Assembly: GCA_009928005.1 (NCBI GenBank)
Contig: RFVO01000003.1
Coordinates: forward strand, 1 to 64,000
Origin: Chitinophagia bacterium
Lineage (GTDB): Bacteria > Bacteroidota > Bacteroidia > Chitinophagales > Chitinophagaceae
DNA length: 64,000 nt
Direction of reading: 5' to 3'
Part shown: positions 49,044-59,233 of the stretch, piece after piece
Layout of the letters: every line of letters starts with the position of its first letter
How positions within the stretch are numbered: position 1 is the stretch's first letter
The notes under the pieces: model-generated
What the model was told of the DNA's origin: nothing
Seen by the model: the letters and a program-made list of their open reading frames with translations, nothing else
Databases searched by the model: none
Program-made: the position numbers and the translations under genes

Positions 49044-49904
49044 ATGGCCTCTAGCAAATCTGTTTTAAAACAAAGAACCCTGTCTGCGATTGTTTTTGTG
49101 ATCATAATGTTAACAGGTTTAATTTGGAATAGCTGGTCTTTTTTTACTTTATTTTTAATCATACAATTAGGTTGTTTGTATGAGTATCAAAAATTATTAG
49201 CACTTATTTATCCAACTTATCAAAATATAAGCCCTGCACATAAATGGGGCTTACTTCTTTTAGGTTGTTTAATGATGATGACATTAGGGCCAGCAGATTT
49301 AGCCATTAATGCTACGAGTATTAAATTTTTAGGCAGCAGAGCAATTCCAATTGTGGTGGCGCTAATAATTATAATTGAAATTTTTTCTAAAAAATTTAGT
49401 ATACAAAACATAGCTATTTCTTTCGCTGGCTTGGTATATATACCCATGTGTTTGTCATTATTTTTTCAATTAAAAAGTTTTATGACCAATACTTATTTTG
49501 TTAATTGGACTTTTTCTATTCCTTTATTATTAATCGTTTCTATTTGGGTAAATGATACAATGGCTTATCTAGTAGGTTCTGTTATAGGAAAAACGCCTTT
49601 GTCCCCAATATCTCCTAATAAAACTTGGGAAGGTACTATTGCAGGTATTATTTTATCAGTATTAATTGTCTCTAAGGTAATGGCCATGGTGGTGCCTATT
49701 CAAGAGAAATACATTTTCTATATTAGTTTAATAGCCTCTATTGCTGGTAATTTTGGTGATTTATTAGAAAGTAAATTAAAAAGGTTGGCTGGCGTGAAAG
49801 ATAGTGGAAGCATGATGCCTGGTCATGGAGGCTTCTTAGATAGGTTTGATTCTATCTTATTTGCCACCCCTTTTGTATGGCTAATTCTTCAGATTCTGTT
49901 TTAG
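49044..49904 (+). CDS. cdsA: Phosphatidate cytidylyltransferase
   Basis: NDTMAYLVGSVIGKTPLSPISPNKTWEGTIAG; GDLLESKLKRLAGVKDSGSMMPGHGGFLDRFDS signature. Confidence 0.96.
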   Translation: MASSKSVLKQRTLSAIVFVIIMLTGLIWNSWSFFTLFLIIQLGCLYEYQKLLALIYPTYQNISPAHKWGLLLLGCLMMMTLGPADLAINATSIKFLGSRAIPIVVALIIIIEIFSKKFSIQNIAISFAGLVYIPMCLSLFFQLKSFMTNTYFVNWTFSIPLLLIVSIWVNDTMAYLVGSVIGKTPLSPISPNKTWEGTIAGIILSVLIVSKVMAMVVPIQEKYIFYISLIASIAGNFGDLLESKLKRLAGVKDSGSMMPGHGGFLDRFDSILFATPFVWLILQILF

Positions 49905-49934
49905 ATGTTTTACATTTGTAACTAAATTTACATA

Positions 49935-50591
49935 ATGACTATACATAAAGAAGGAACAGCTACTATTTCATTGATTGCTATATTCGTAGGTGTCTTAAAT
50001 ATTTTCAATTTTTCGTACCTATTTCCTATATCAGCAATTTTTGCATGGGTAGTGTTTATAATTACAGTTGCTTTCTTCTTATTTATTGTTTCTTTCTTCA
50101 GAATGCCTGTTCGACAATTAACCATTAGTGACGAGGCTATTGTATCGCCAGCTGATGGTAAAGTAGTAGTGATTGAAGAAGTGCAACCCGATGAATATTA
50201 TACAGAAAAAAGAATTCAAATTAGTGTATTTATGAGTCCTGCCAATGTGCATGTGAACCGTTTACCAATTGCAGGAAATATTGTATACAATAAATACCAT
50301 CCCGGTAAATTTTTAGTAGCCTGGCATCCAAAATCTTCTACTGATAATGAAAGATGGTCTGTGGTAGTGGAGAACAGTAAAGGAAGTATTTTATGTAAAC
50401 AAATAGCAGGTGCATTAGCAAAAAGAATATGTAATTATACTACTGTGGGACAAAACTTCAAACAATGTGATGAATACGGTTTTATAAAATTTGGTAGCAG
50501 GGTAGACTTACTCTTACCAGTAGGAGCAAAAATTCAAGCAAAAATTGGAGATGTGGTTAAAGGAGGTGTTACCGTGCTTGCTAGTTGGTAA
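49935..50591 (+). CDS. psd: Phosphatidylserine decarboxylase family protein
   Basis: SPADGKVVVIEEV, MSPANVHVNRLPIAG, FIKFGSRVDLLLPVG (GS self-cleavage). Confidence 0.93.
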   Translation: MTIHKEGTATISLIAIFVGVLNIFNFSYLFPISAIFAWVVFIITVAFFLFIVSFFRMPVRQLTISDEAIVSPADGKVVVIEEVQPDEYYTEKRIQISVFMSPANVHVNRLPIAGNIVYNKYHPGKFLVAWHPKSSTDNERWSVVVENSKGSILCKQIAGALAKRICNYTTVGQNFKQCDEYGFIKFGSRVDLLLPVGAKIQAKIGDVVKGGVTVLASW

Positions 50592-50697
50592 TAACAAAAA
50601 ATAGTCCTAATAAGTAACATAGTTTATCTTAGAATAAGATAGTTTATACTAGAAGTTTTGCTAGAATTTAAAAATTAAAAAGGACTTTCTAAGGTCT

Positions 50698-51393
50698 TTA
50701 TAATATATACTCTATTTCCTTTAAATGAGTAATGGTATGTGTGGCAGGCACAGTAGGTTGTATTTGTAAATGATTTACGAATATGGAATCCATACCGGCA
50801 TTAATAGCACCTTGAATATCTGCCGACTCGTTGTCACCAATCATAATACTGGTTTCTAATTTTGCATTAGAGGCTTTTAAAGCGTACTCAAAAATTTCTT
50901 TATTAGGTTTTAAACTATTGCTTGCTTCAGAAGTAATTACTTCAGTAAAGTAGTTTGCTAAATTTGAGTTTTTAATTTTTTTAAATTGAACCGATTCAAA
51001 TCCATTGGTAATTAAATGTATTGAATATTTTTTGCTTTTTAAGTACTCTAGAATTTCAATGGTATAGGGGAATAAATTCTTTTTATTAGGAAGAATATCT
51101 AAGTAATCAACAGACATTGCTTTAGACAAGGCCTCGTCGGCTATTTTATAATCTAGTAAACTTAAGTAAATTCTCTTCCACCTTAATTCATCTTGTTTAA
51201 TATAACCCTTGGTATACCTGTCCCATAGCCTGTGATTGTGCACACTATACTTACTATAAAACTCATCAAAATTATTGACGCCCTTTGCCTCTAATGCATA
51301 TTTAACATGTAGGTCCCATAAGGTTTCTTTAGAATTTAATTCAAAGTCCCAAATTGTATGGTCGAGATCAAAAAAAAGGTCTTTATAGGGCAT
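50698..51393 (-). CDS. HAD superfamily hydrolase (YjjG-like)
   Basis: KDLFFDLDHTIWDFELNS, ITNGFESVQFKKI, SLKPNKEIFEYAL, MIGDNESADIQGAINAGM. Confidence 0.92.
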   Translation of the reverse strand: MPYKDLFFDLDHTIWDFELNSKETLWDLHVKYALEAKGVNNFDEFYSKYSVHNHRLWDRYTKGYIKQDELRWKRIYLSLLDYKIADEALSKAMSVDYLDILPNKKNLFPYTIEILEYLKSKKYSIHLITNGFESVQFKKIKNSNLANYFTEVITSEASNSLKPNKEIFEYALKASNAKLETSIMIGDNESADIQGAINAGMDSIFVNHLQIQPTVPATHTITHLKEIEYIL

Positions 51394-51474
51394 CGATGAT
51401 TAATTGTATTGAACGAATTTACAATTTTGCTCCTTATCTTTAATCTTTATTTCGATTATCTATAAATTAATTAT

Positions 51475-52173
51475 ATGCTGGTTGTTATTACAGGCGCTTC
51501 ACAAGGAATTGGGTATGCTGTGGCTGAAGTTTTTGCAGCTGCAGGCCATGGATTATGTATTTGTAGCAAAACTGCTTCTCGATTAAAAGAGGCCACTGAA
51601 ACTTTGCAAAAAAAATATCCTACAGTTACTATACATAGTAAGCAAGCCGATTTATCAAAGCAAGTCGACTGCCTTGAGTTTGGAAATTGGTGTTTGAGTT
51701 TAGGCACACCCCATATTTTAATTAATAATGCAGGCTACTTTTTACCCGGTAATTTAATGCAGGAGGAGCAAGGTGTTTTAGAATCACAAATAGCAGCTAA
51801 TTTATATTCTGCATATTATACTACTCGTGCTATAGTTCCTGCCATGATAAAAGTAGGCAAGGGGCATATTTTTAATATTTGTTCAATTGCTGCTTTAAAA
51901 GCTTATCCGCAAGGAGGCTCTTATAGTATAAGTAAGTTTGCACTAGATGGATTTTCAAAAAACTTAAGAGAAGAATTAAAAAATACTGGCATTAAAGTAA
52001 CTGGCGTTTATCCTGGGGCTACTTATACCAATAGTTGGGCAGAAAGTGGGGTAACACCTACTCGTATTATGGAAGCGCAAGATATTGCAACCATGATTTA
52101 TTCAGCTACGCAATTAAGTCCACAAGCAGTGGTAGAAGATATTGTGATGCGTCCTTTATTAGGAGATTTATAA
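51475..52173 (+). CDS. SDR family NAD(P)-dependent oxidoreductase
   Basis: VITGASQGIGYAVAEVFA, LINNAGYF, SYSISKFALDGFSK. Confidence 0.95.
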   Translation: MLVVITGASQGIGYAVAEVFAAAGHGLCICSKTASRLKEATETLQKKYPTVTIHSKQADLSKQVDCLEFGNWCLSLGTPHILINNAGYFLPGNLMQEEQGVLESQIAANLYSAYYTTRAIVPAMIKVGKGHIFNICSIAALKAYPQGGSYSISKFALDGFSKNLREELKNTGIKVTGVYPGATYTNSWAESGVTPTRIMEAQDIATMIYSATQLSPQAVVEDIVMRPLLGDL

Positions 52174-52211
52174 TTTATTTGTAAATTTTTTTACAAAGTA
52201 TTGAACTTTAG

Positions 52212-52493
52212 TTAAAGTCGTTCTGCTTCGTCTTCAATTGAAGGTGATTTATTGGAAAAACTTTCTCTAGATTTTTTAATAGCAGCAACTCTATCTATTA
52301 CTATTTGTGCAATTAATTTTCCAGCATTTTCATTTGGGTTCGCTTTTAAAATGTTCTTGAGCTTTGACTCTGAAACATCAATTCGATAAAGCAATTGTAC
52401 TAATTTAGAAAAGTCTTCTTTGATCAATTCATTGATCATCGTTTCTAAATCAGGCGTACTTAATTTCTCTAGTGCTAATAAATTTATTTCCAT
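52212..52493 (-). CDS. Conserved hypothetical protein (93 aa)
   Basis: Intact ORF directly downstream of the TIGR02757 ORF on the same strand. Confidence 0.6.
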   Translation of the reverse strand: MEINLLALEKLSTPDLETMINELIKEDFSKLVQLLYRIDVSESKLKNILKANPNENAGKLIAQIVIDRVAAIKKSRESFSNKSPSIEDEAERL

Positions 52494-52498
52494 CTGCC

Positions 52499-53284
52499 TT
52501 AATTAAATTTTTCAATGACACCTAGGCTAAATAAAGCAAAGTCGTATTTAACAGGGTCACTTGCATCCAAAGTTCGACAATAATTAGTTAATTCAATAGC
52601 GGTTTGCCAATCTGTTTGTGTTCTTTTTAAAATGCCTAAGCCTCTTGAGACCCTTGCTACATGCACATCAATAGGCATAATAAGTGCTGCAGGGCTTAGG
52701 TTTTTCCATAAACCAAAATCTACCCCTTGATTATCTTTTCTTATCATCCAGCGTAAAAACATGTTTAATCTTTTACAAGTAGCTCCGGTTAATGGGCTAG
52801 CAATATGTTTTTTAGTTCTTTCAGGTGCTTCTTCTAATGAGAAAAAGTAGTTTTGAAAATGAATAAGGGCTTGTTCTATTAAATTTTGCTTTTCAATATT
52901 TTTAGAAATATTACTTTTAAAAAATGCAGTTTCTAAACTTTTATTTTTACTAAAATGCATTTTAAAAAATTCAATACAGTAGAGTAAGTCGGTATCGTTA
53001 AATGTTCGGTGAGCAAATTCTATTAATTTTTTTAAGTCTTTGTCTTCGTGTCCAACACAAAAATCATAGGGGGCATTGTCCATTCTTTCAAGTAGTTCTT
53101 TACTTTTATTAATGATGGTGGTTCTATTGCCCCATGCAAAAATGGCAGCAAAAAAACCAGCAATTTCAATGTCTTGTTGTTTTGTAAATAAATGAGGAAT
53201 AGAAATAGGATCTTTTCCAATAAATTCAATACGATTATACTGCTTAACTTTTTGGTCTAATAGTTTTTGAATCTCATCCTTCAT
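52499..53284 (-). CDS. TIGR02757 (DUF2400) family protein
   Basis: FFAAIFAWGNRTTIINKS...KRLNMFLRWMIRKDNQGVDFGLWK...LIMPIDVHVARVSRGLGIL. Confidence 0.88.
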   Translation of the reverse strand: MKDEIQKLLDQKVKQYNRIEFIGKDPISIPHLFTKQQDIEIAGFFAAIFAWGNRTTIINKSKELLERMDNAPYDFCVGHEDKDLKKLIEFAHRTFNDTDLLYCIEFFKMHFSKNKSLETAFFKSNISKNIEKQNLIEQALIHFQNYFFSLEEAPERTKKHIASPLTGATCKRLNMFLRWMIRKDNQGVDFGLWKNLSPAALIMPIDVHVARVSRGLGILKRTQTDWQTAIELTNYCRTLDASDPVKYDFALFSLGVIEKFN

Positions 53285-54423
53285 TACCCAATGGCTTGTG
53301 CTAAATCTGCTATTAAGTCTTCTGCATCTTCTATGCCTACACTTAAACGAATAAGTCCGTCAGATAAACCATTGGCAATTCTTTGTTCACGCGGTATAGA
53401 GGCATGTGTCATACTTGCTGGATGATTAATTAAAGATTCTACTCCACCCAAGCTCTCCGCTAAAGAAAATACTTTAGTACTAGAAAGGACTTTAGTAGCT
53501 GCTTCAATGGTATCTGTTTTTAAAGTAAAGCTCATCATGCCACCGAACCCACGCATTTGTTTCTTAGCAATGGCATGATTAGGATGGTCCTCGAAACCAC
53601 ACCAATATACTTTATCTACTTTAGGGTGCAGTTTTAAATAACCAGCTATTTTAATTCCATTTTCGCAATGTCTTTGCATGCGAACATGTAAAGTTTTAAT
53701 ACCTCTTAATACTAAAAAACAATCTTGTGGGCCTGGTACGGCGCCTGTGCTTTTTTGAATAAAATATAATTGATCTCTTAAAGCTTGATCGTTCATGACT
53801 AGGCAACCTTGAATTACATCACTATGACCGCCTAAATATTTTGTAGCAGAATGCATTACAATAGTGGCACCAAAGTCTAATGGATTTTGTAAATAAGGAG
53901 AAGCAAAAGTATTGTCTACACAAACCATGCAATTATATTTTTTACCAATAGAGGATACTGCTTCAATATCACTTATATTCATCAGTGGATTGGTAGGTGT
54001 TTCTAGCCAAATTAATTTAGTAGCAAGCGTCATGGCTTTTTCTACATTTTTAGCATCAGAGGTATCAACATATATAAATTTTATACCCATTTTTTCGTAA
54101 ACTTTAGAGAAAAGCCTAAAAGTACCTCCATACATATCATGCGCAGCCACTACTTCGTCACCTGGTACTAGTAAACGCATTACAGCATCTGTTGCAGCTA
54201 CACCACTTGCAAAGGCTAATCCAAATTTTCCATTTTCAATTACTGCAAAAGCTTCTTCTAAAGCGAACCTTGTAGGGTTCTGGCTTCTAGCATATTCATA
54301 ACCTTTATGTACACCTGGTGATGATTGTACATAAGTAGAAGTTTGATAAATAGGTGTCATGATAGCGCCAGTACTTGGGTCTGGATGTGCCCCTGCATGA
54401 ATATATTTTGTAGCTAGTTTCAT
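53284..54423 (-). CDS. Trans-sulfuration PLP enzyme (cystathionine gamma-synthase family)
   Basis: TKYIHAGAHPDPSTGAIMTPIYQTSTY, ARSQNPTRFALEEA, HSATKYLGGHSDVIQG. Confidence 0.95.
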   Translation of the reverse strand: MKLATKYIHAGAHPDPSTGAIMTPIYQTSTYVQSSPGVHKGYEYARSQNPTRFALEEAFAVIENGKFGLAFASGVAATDAVMRLLVPGDEVVAAHDMYGGTFRLFSKVYEKMGIKFIYVDTSDAKNVEKAMTLATKLIWLETPTNPLMNISDIEAVSSIGKKYNCMVCVDNTFASPYLQNPLDFGATIVMHSATKYLGGHSDVIQGCLVMNDQALRDQLYFIQKSTGAVPGPQDCFLVLRGIKTLHVRMQRHCENGIKIAGYLKLHPKVDKVYWCGFEDHPNHAIAKKQMRGFGGMMSFTLKTDTIEAATKVLSSTKVFSLAESLGGVESLINHPASMTHASIPREQRIANGLSDGLIRLSVGIEDAEDLIADLAQAIG

Positions 54424-54514
54424 TTGTAAATTTTAATTTTTTTAAATTTTTTTAATTCAATTAATTTTTAATTCATTTCATAATAATTAAATTCGTTCTA
54501 ATAGCATTAAATAA

Positions 54515-55177
54515 TTAGGAAAGTTTATTTCCATTTTTAAACATTCTATAAGAATAGATTGCGGGCACTAATACCATCACAATCATATCTATAAAAAAAA
54601 TAACAAAAGAAGTGACCGAACTAAGGGCTATACCTGCAAGCAATTGAATTATACCACCGTAAAACCAAATTTTACCTGCTATTTTATGTGTTGCATTCCA
54701 ATTATCTACATTGTCTAATGTCCAGGGTAATTTAAATCCTGCAAAATAGTTCTGTTTTATTTTTGGCATATATAAACCCATACCAGCAAAAGCAAAACCT
54801 AACATAGGAAATAATAATTTTTCAATAGGAATTCCTTGGTGGGTAGTTGCGAATAATATGACCATGCATAATAAGCTCAAAAATAAAACAGTGAATAATC
54901 CAAACTTTTGAAATAAGCCATTGTCAACTTGTCCAGTTCTTTTGGGGTCAAAATTTTTGATATTGGCTAAAAAGAAATAAGTAAATAAACTAGCTACTCC
55001 TAATATTATTGGACCTAAATAAATACTGTCTTTTCCGCCAAAACCATCTGCTTCCCCTTTAATATTAAAATGGGTAGGGATAATTTCGGGTAAACTAGGG
55101 TATAAATAGGCTGCATATATAAATGGGATTCCAATTAATATGAGTACATAAAAGAGCACTATTTTTTTATTATTCAT
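54515..55177 (-). CDS. SdpI family / DUF1648 membrane protein
   Basis: YPSLPEIIPTHFNIKGEADGFGGKDSIYLGPII; multiple TM. Confidence 0.88.
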   Translation of the reverse strand: MNNKKIVLFYVLILIGIPFIYAAYLYPSLPEIIPTHFNIKGEADGFGGKDSIYLGPIILGVASLFTYFFLANIKNFDPKRTGQVDNGLFQKFGLFTVLFLSLLCMVILFATTHQGIPIEKLLFPMLGFAFAGMGLYMPKIKQNYFAGFKLPWTLDNVDNWNATHKIAGKIWFYGGIIQLLAGIALSSVTSFVIFFIDMIVMVLVPAIYSYRMFKNGNKLS

Positions 55178-55232
55178 AATCTAGTTTTAGCCTTAAAGTT
55201 ACTATTTATTCGGTTTTAATCAATAATACGCT

Positions 55233-56249
55233 ATGTCCATAAAAAAATTTACTTTTGCTTCAAATCGAAAAAAAATGAGTAAAGGCCCAATTTCAAAATT
55301 TATAGAGCATCATTATAGACACTTTAATGCTGCTGCCTTGATAGACGCTGCTAAAGGCTATGAAACCCACCTTTTAGAGGGAGGTAAAATGCTGGTAAGT
55401 TTAGCAGGTGCTATGAGTACTGCTGAATTAGGTATTAGCTTGGCTGAAATGATTCGTCAAGATAAAATTGCTATCATTAGCTGTACCGGTGCCAACCTAG
55501 AAGAAGATGTAATGAACTTGGTTGCACATAGTCATTATAAGCGCGTTCCCAATTACCGCGACCTAACACCACAAGACGAGTGGGATTTATTAGAGAACCA
55601 TTATAACCGTGTAACAGACACTTGTATTCCAGAAGAGGAAGCTTTTAGAAGATTACAAAAACATATTGTAAAGTTTTGGAAACAAGCAGAAGCAAAAGGG
55701 GAGCGTTATTTTCCACATGAGTTTTTATACCAAGTTGTATTGAGTGGAGAATTAGAACAATATTATGAGATAGATCCAAAAGACAGTTGGATTGTGGCTG
55801 CGGCAAAAAAGAATATTCCAATTGTTGTTCCAGGTTGGGAGGATAGTACCACTGGAAATATTTTTGCTAGCTATGTTATTAAAAATGAATTAAAAGCAAG
55901 TACGGTTAAAAGTGGTATTGAATATATGGTGGAGTTAACAGAGTGGTACCGTGCCAATAGTGGTGGAAAGGGTGTTGGATTTTTCCAAGTGGGTGGGGGT
56001 ATCGCTGGCGATTTCCCTATTTGTGTTGTGCCCATGATGTATCAGGATTTAGAATGGCATGATGTTCCTTTTTGGAGTTATTTCTGTCAAATAAGCGATA
56101 GCACAACTTCTTATGGTTCTTATTCAGGTGCCGTTCCAAATGAAAAAATTACCTGGGGTAAATTAGATGTTAATACACCTAAGTTTATTGTAGAGAGTGA
56201 TGCTACTATTGTAGTGCCGTTAATATTTGCCTACATTCTTGGCCAATAA
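55233..56249 (+). CDS. Deoxyhypusine synthase family protein
   Basis: LVSLAGAMSTAELGISLAEMIR, CTGANLEEDVMNLVAHSHYKRVPNYRDL, NEKITWGKLDVNTPKFIVESDATIVVPLI. Confidence 0.92.
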   Translation: MSIKKFTFASNRKKMSKGPISKFIEHHYRHFNAAALIDAAKGYETHLLEGGKMLVSLAGAMSTAELGISLAEMIRQDKIAIISCTGANLEEDVMNLVAHSHYKRVPNYRDLTPQDEWDLLENHYNRVTDTCIPEEEAFRRLQKHIVKFWKQAEAKGERYFPHEFLYQVVLSGELEQYYEIDPKDSWIVAAAKKNIPIVVPGWEDSTTGNIFASYVIKNELKASTVKSGIEYMVELTEWYRANSGGKGVGFFQVGGGIAGDFPICVVPMMYQDLEWHDVPFWSYFCQISDSTTSYGSYSGAVPNEKITWGKLDVNTPKFIVESDATIVVPLIFAYILGQ

Positions 56250-56313
56250 TTATATTTTCTTTCTGTTCTAATTCTAAATAAAATAGAAATTAAATTTCAA
56301 ATAATTATTTAAT

Positions 56314-57768
56314 CTAACGACTTGGCATATTCAAAGGCAAATCTCTTTTTAACATATCTTCTTTCATTGCCATTTCCCAAGCTGTTTCAAAAATCATTCG
56401 AACTCTTTTTTCCATTAAGTCAAAATTGATTTTTTCTACTGTATCTGTTGGTTTGTGGTAATCTTTGTGTGTTCCGTTAAAATAGAAAATAACTGGAACG
56501 CCTTTTGCTGCAAAATTATAATGGTCGCTTCTGTAATAAAAACGATTTTGATCTTTAGGATCATTGAATCTTCTGTCTAATTCCATATTATAGCGCTGAT
56601 TTACTTTATCTGTAATTGGTTGTAAGTCGCTACTTAATTTATCTTCTCCGATTACATAAACATAGTTCATAGAATCACCCTTATAAGTAGGATCAATTCT
56701 GCCCACCATATCAATATTTAAATCAACTGATGTTTTTTCTAAAGGATACACTGGATGCTCGCTATAATATTTAGATCCTAATAAACCTTTCTCCTCTCCA
56801 GATACATTCATAAATACAATATTACGCTTTGGGCTAAAGCCTTTTTTACTAGCCTGTGCAAATGCATCTGCAATAGCAACTACACTAGTGGTGCCTGATC
56901 CATCATCATCTGCTCCATAATATATTTCTCCGTTCTTAATGCCTTCGTGGTCATAATGACTAGTAATAAACATATATTCATCTGTCTTCTCTTTACTAGG
57001 TAATACAGCCATAATATCTGCGCTAGGTACTTCGCCATTATTGCGTTCGGTAGTCCAATCGATAGTGGTGCTATAAACACCTTTAGGTACATCTGCTAAT
57101 TCTTGGTCTGAATAATCTTTACTTCCTCCTAATAAATGACTACCTAAATGTTTAGAAACAGTCATGCTAACAAAATTACTAGCAGTACTTGCTGTTAAGC
57201 TTAATCTTCCAGTTAAATTACTTGGATAGGTTGGGTTGTTGTTTGCAATTATAATAATACCTAAGGCGCCTAATTTTTGTGCAGCCATAATTTTATACAT
57301 ACTTCTTTCCTTACTTTCTGTAGCGACCAATAATTTCCCTTTAACATCGGCTGTTGATTTATCATTGAAGTCATTGCCTACAAAAATTATAGCATTGGTG
57401 TTCAAAGATTTTTGTGGTACAGAAGAAGCGTTTACCCAATAGTCTTTATCTAGGGTATACATTTCGCCATTTACTTTTAAAGTAGAGCTTAGCACTTTGT
57501 CTTGGAATAATGTAAAGGGTAAGGTAAAAGAGCCATTGTTCCCTGGCTTTAATTTAAATTTTTTGTATTGGCTTATTAAATAAGCGGCTGCTTTTCTTTC
57601 ACCTTCTGTACCTGTTTCTCTTCCTTGCATTTCTGCACTGGCAATAATACTTAAGTGCTCTTTTAATCCTGCAGCTGTAATTGCTTTAGCTGCTTTGCTG
57701 GCATCTATGCCTTGTGCTACAGCAAGAATTGTGACAAAGCTTAAAAATAGAACGAGTAGTTTACGCAT
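56314..57768 (-). CDS. M28 family peptidase
   Basis: Signal peptide; TSHYDHEG, GADDDGSGTTSVVAIA, SGEEKGLLGSKYY, YRSDHYNFAAKGVPVIFYF. Confidence 0.93.
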   Translation of the reverse strand: MRKLLVLFLSFVTILAVAQGIDASKAAKAITAAGLKEHLSIIASAEMQGRETGTEGERKAAAYLISQYKKFKLKPGNNGSFTLPFTLFQDKVLSSTLKVNGEMYTLDKDYWVNASSVPQKSLNTNAIIFVGNDFNDKSTADVKGKLLVATESKERSMYKIMAAQKLGALGIIIIANNNPTYPSNLTGRLSLTASTASNFVSMTVSKHLGSHLLGGSKDYSDQELADVPKGVYSTTIDWTTERNNGEVPSADIMAVLPSKEKTDEYMFITSHYDHEGIKNGEIYYGADDDGSGTTSVVAIADAFAQASKKGFSPKRNIVFMNVSGEEKGLLGSKYYSEHPVYPLEKTSVDLNIDMVGRIDPTYKGDSMNYVYVIGEDKLSSDLQPITDKVNQRYNMELDRRFNDPKDQNRFYYRSDHYNFAAKGVPVIFYFNGTHKDYHKPTDTVEKINFDLMEKRVRMIFETAWEMAMKEDMLKRDLPLNMPSR

Positions 57769-57786
57769 TTTTTTATTTTTAAATTA

Positions 57787-58239
57787 TTAACATGAAATTT
57801 TTTGAACTCTATTTTGATGTCTACCTCCTTCGAAGGCAGTACTCATAAATTTTTCTATCATTTCTTTTGCAAGCTCAATACTTACATAACGCGCAGGAAT
57901 ACAAATCATATTCGCATCATTATGTAAACGGGTTAATTCGGCAATATCTGTTTGCCAACATAGGCCAGCTCTAATACCCGCATGCTTATTGGCTGTCATA
58001 GCTACGCCATTGGCACTGCCGCAAAATAAAATACCAAAAGCAGCTTCTCCAGTTTCTACACTTGAGGCCGTGGGGTGAGCAAAGTCGGGGTAATCGACGG
58101 AATTAGTATTATAAGTTCCAAAGTCCTTAGTGGAATATCCTTTTTTTTGCAACCAAGCATTGATGGTATTTTTAAAATCAACACCTGCGTGGTCGGCTCC
58201 TAATGCAATAGGTTTGGTAGCATCAAATACGAAATTCAT
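57787..58239 (-). CDS. rpiB: Ribose 5-phosphate isomerase B
   Basis: ALGADHAGVDFKNTINAWL, VDYPDFAHPTA, GILFCGSANGVAMTANKHAGIRAGLCW. Confidence 0.95.
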   Translation of the reverse strand: MNFVFDATKPIALGADHAGVDFKNTINAWLQKKGYSTKDFGTYNTNSVDYPDFAHPTASSVETGEAAFGILFCGSANGVAMTANKHAGIRAGLCWQTDIAELTRLHNDANMICIPARYVSIELAKEMIEKFMSTAFEGGRHQNRVQKISC

Positions 58240-58307
58240 ATTTTTAATTTTACGGATAAAAAATAGTATAAATATTTTAGTCTAATCTATTTTTCAATAG
58301 CTTTCAT

Positions 58308-59162
58308 TTAATCCCACTCTTCATCTTCTGCATTTTTAACAGATTTATGTGCCCATCTTGAAACGAAAATACTAAATTCAAATAATGTATATAAAGGAAT
58401 AAATACAATGGTTTGACTATACCAGTCTGGGCTAGGTGTAATAAATGCAGCCACCAATAAAATAATGACTACCGCATATTTACGTGTAGTAGTTAAAAAC
58501 TTAGGAGTGATTAAGCCAATTTTGGTTAATAGAAATACAATGACTGGTAATTCAAATGCAATACCACAACCTAGTATTAAGTTAGTTAAATTATCTAAGT
58601 AATCTGCGAATGTTGGAATAGTAGTAATGGCGCCTTTTGAACCTAACTGAAAGCCTGCTAGAAAATTAAAAGTAAATGGACCTAGTACAAAAAAACCAAA
58701 GGAGGCACCCATGAAGAAAAATAAAGAAACCCAAAAAATCATGAACCTTGTATTCTTTATTTCTTTTTCTTTTAAAGCGGGTTTTATGAATGACCAAATT
58801 TGATAGAAGATATAGGGGAAGGCAACAATTAAACCACCCACAAAGGCCATACTAATACTACTTAAAAATTGCCCACCGAAAGTAGTACTTTGTAAAGAAA
58901 CTTTTACAGGAGGCATACAAAGTGCATCACCTAAATGTAACCAATGACTTAAATTACAAAATGCTTTATACGTAATGAAATCAGAATTCAATGGACCCGT
59001 AATAACATTGTCCATAATCCAATCGCGATAAATAAATATGATAACCGAAGTGATTAATACTGAACTTAATGATCTTACAATCGTACCTCTTAATACTTCC
59101 AAATGATCGATGAAAGACATCTCTGATTCATCTGCTTTTTTAAATCGGTCAAATAGTGCCAT
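58308..59162 (-). CDS. tatC: Sec-independent protein translocase TatC
   Basis: MSFIDHLEVLRGTIVRSL; FPYIFYQIWSFIKPALKEKE; six-TM TatC pattern. Confidence 0.96.
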   Translation of the reverse strand: MALFDRFKKADESEMSFIDHLEVLRGTIVRSLSSVLITSVIIFIYRDWIMDNVITGPLNSDFITYKAFCNLSHWLHLGDALCMPPVKVSLQSTTFGGQFLSSISMAFVGGLIVAFPYIFYQIWSFIKPALKEKEIKNTRFMIFWVSLFFFMGASFGFFVLGPFTFNFLAGFQLGSKGAITTIPTFADYLDNLTNLILGCGIAFELPVIVFLLTKIGLITPKFLTTTRKYAVVIILLVAAFITPSPDWYSQTIVFIPLYTLFEFSIFVSRWAHKSVKNAEDEEWD

Positions 59163-59233
59163 AATACATTTTCAATGAGGGCTAAAGTTAAGGTTTCTAG
59201 TGGAAAATAGGGGTCCTAAAATCAAAAAAAGGA

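Noticed and set aside
49231-49255. Hairpin AAGCCC...GGGGCTT
   Set aside because: Lies within cdsA coding sequence; no T tract, probably incidental.
54424-54514. Very AT-rich intergenic tract upstream of the cystathionine gamma-synthase-like gene
   Set aside because: Homopolymer-rich spacer typical of this genome; no defined repeat or structure.
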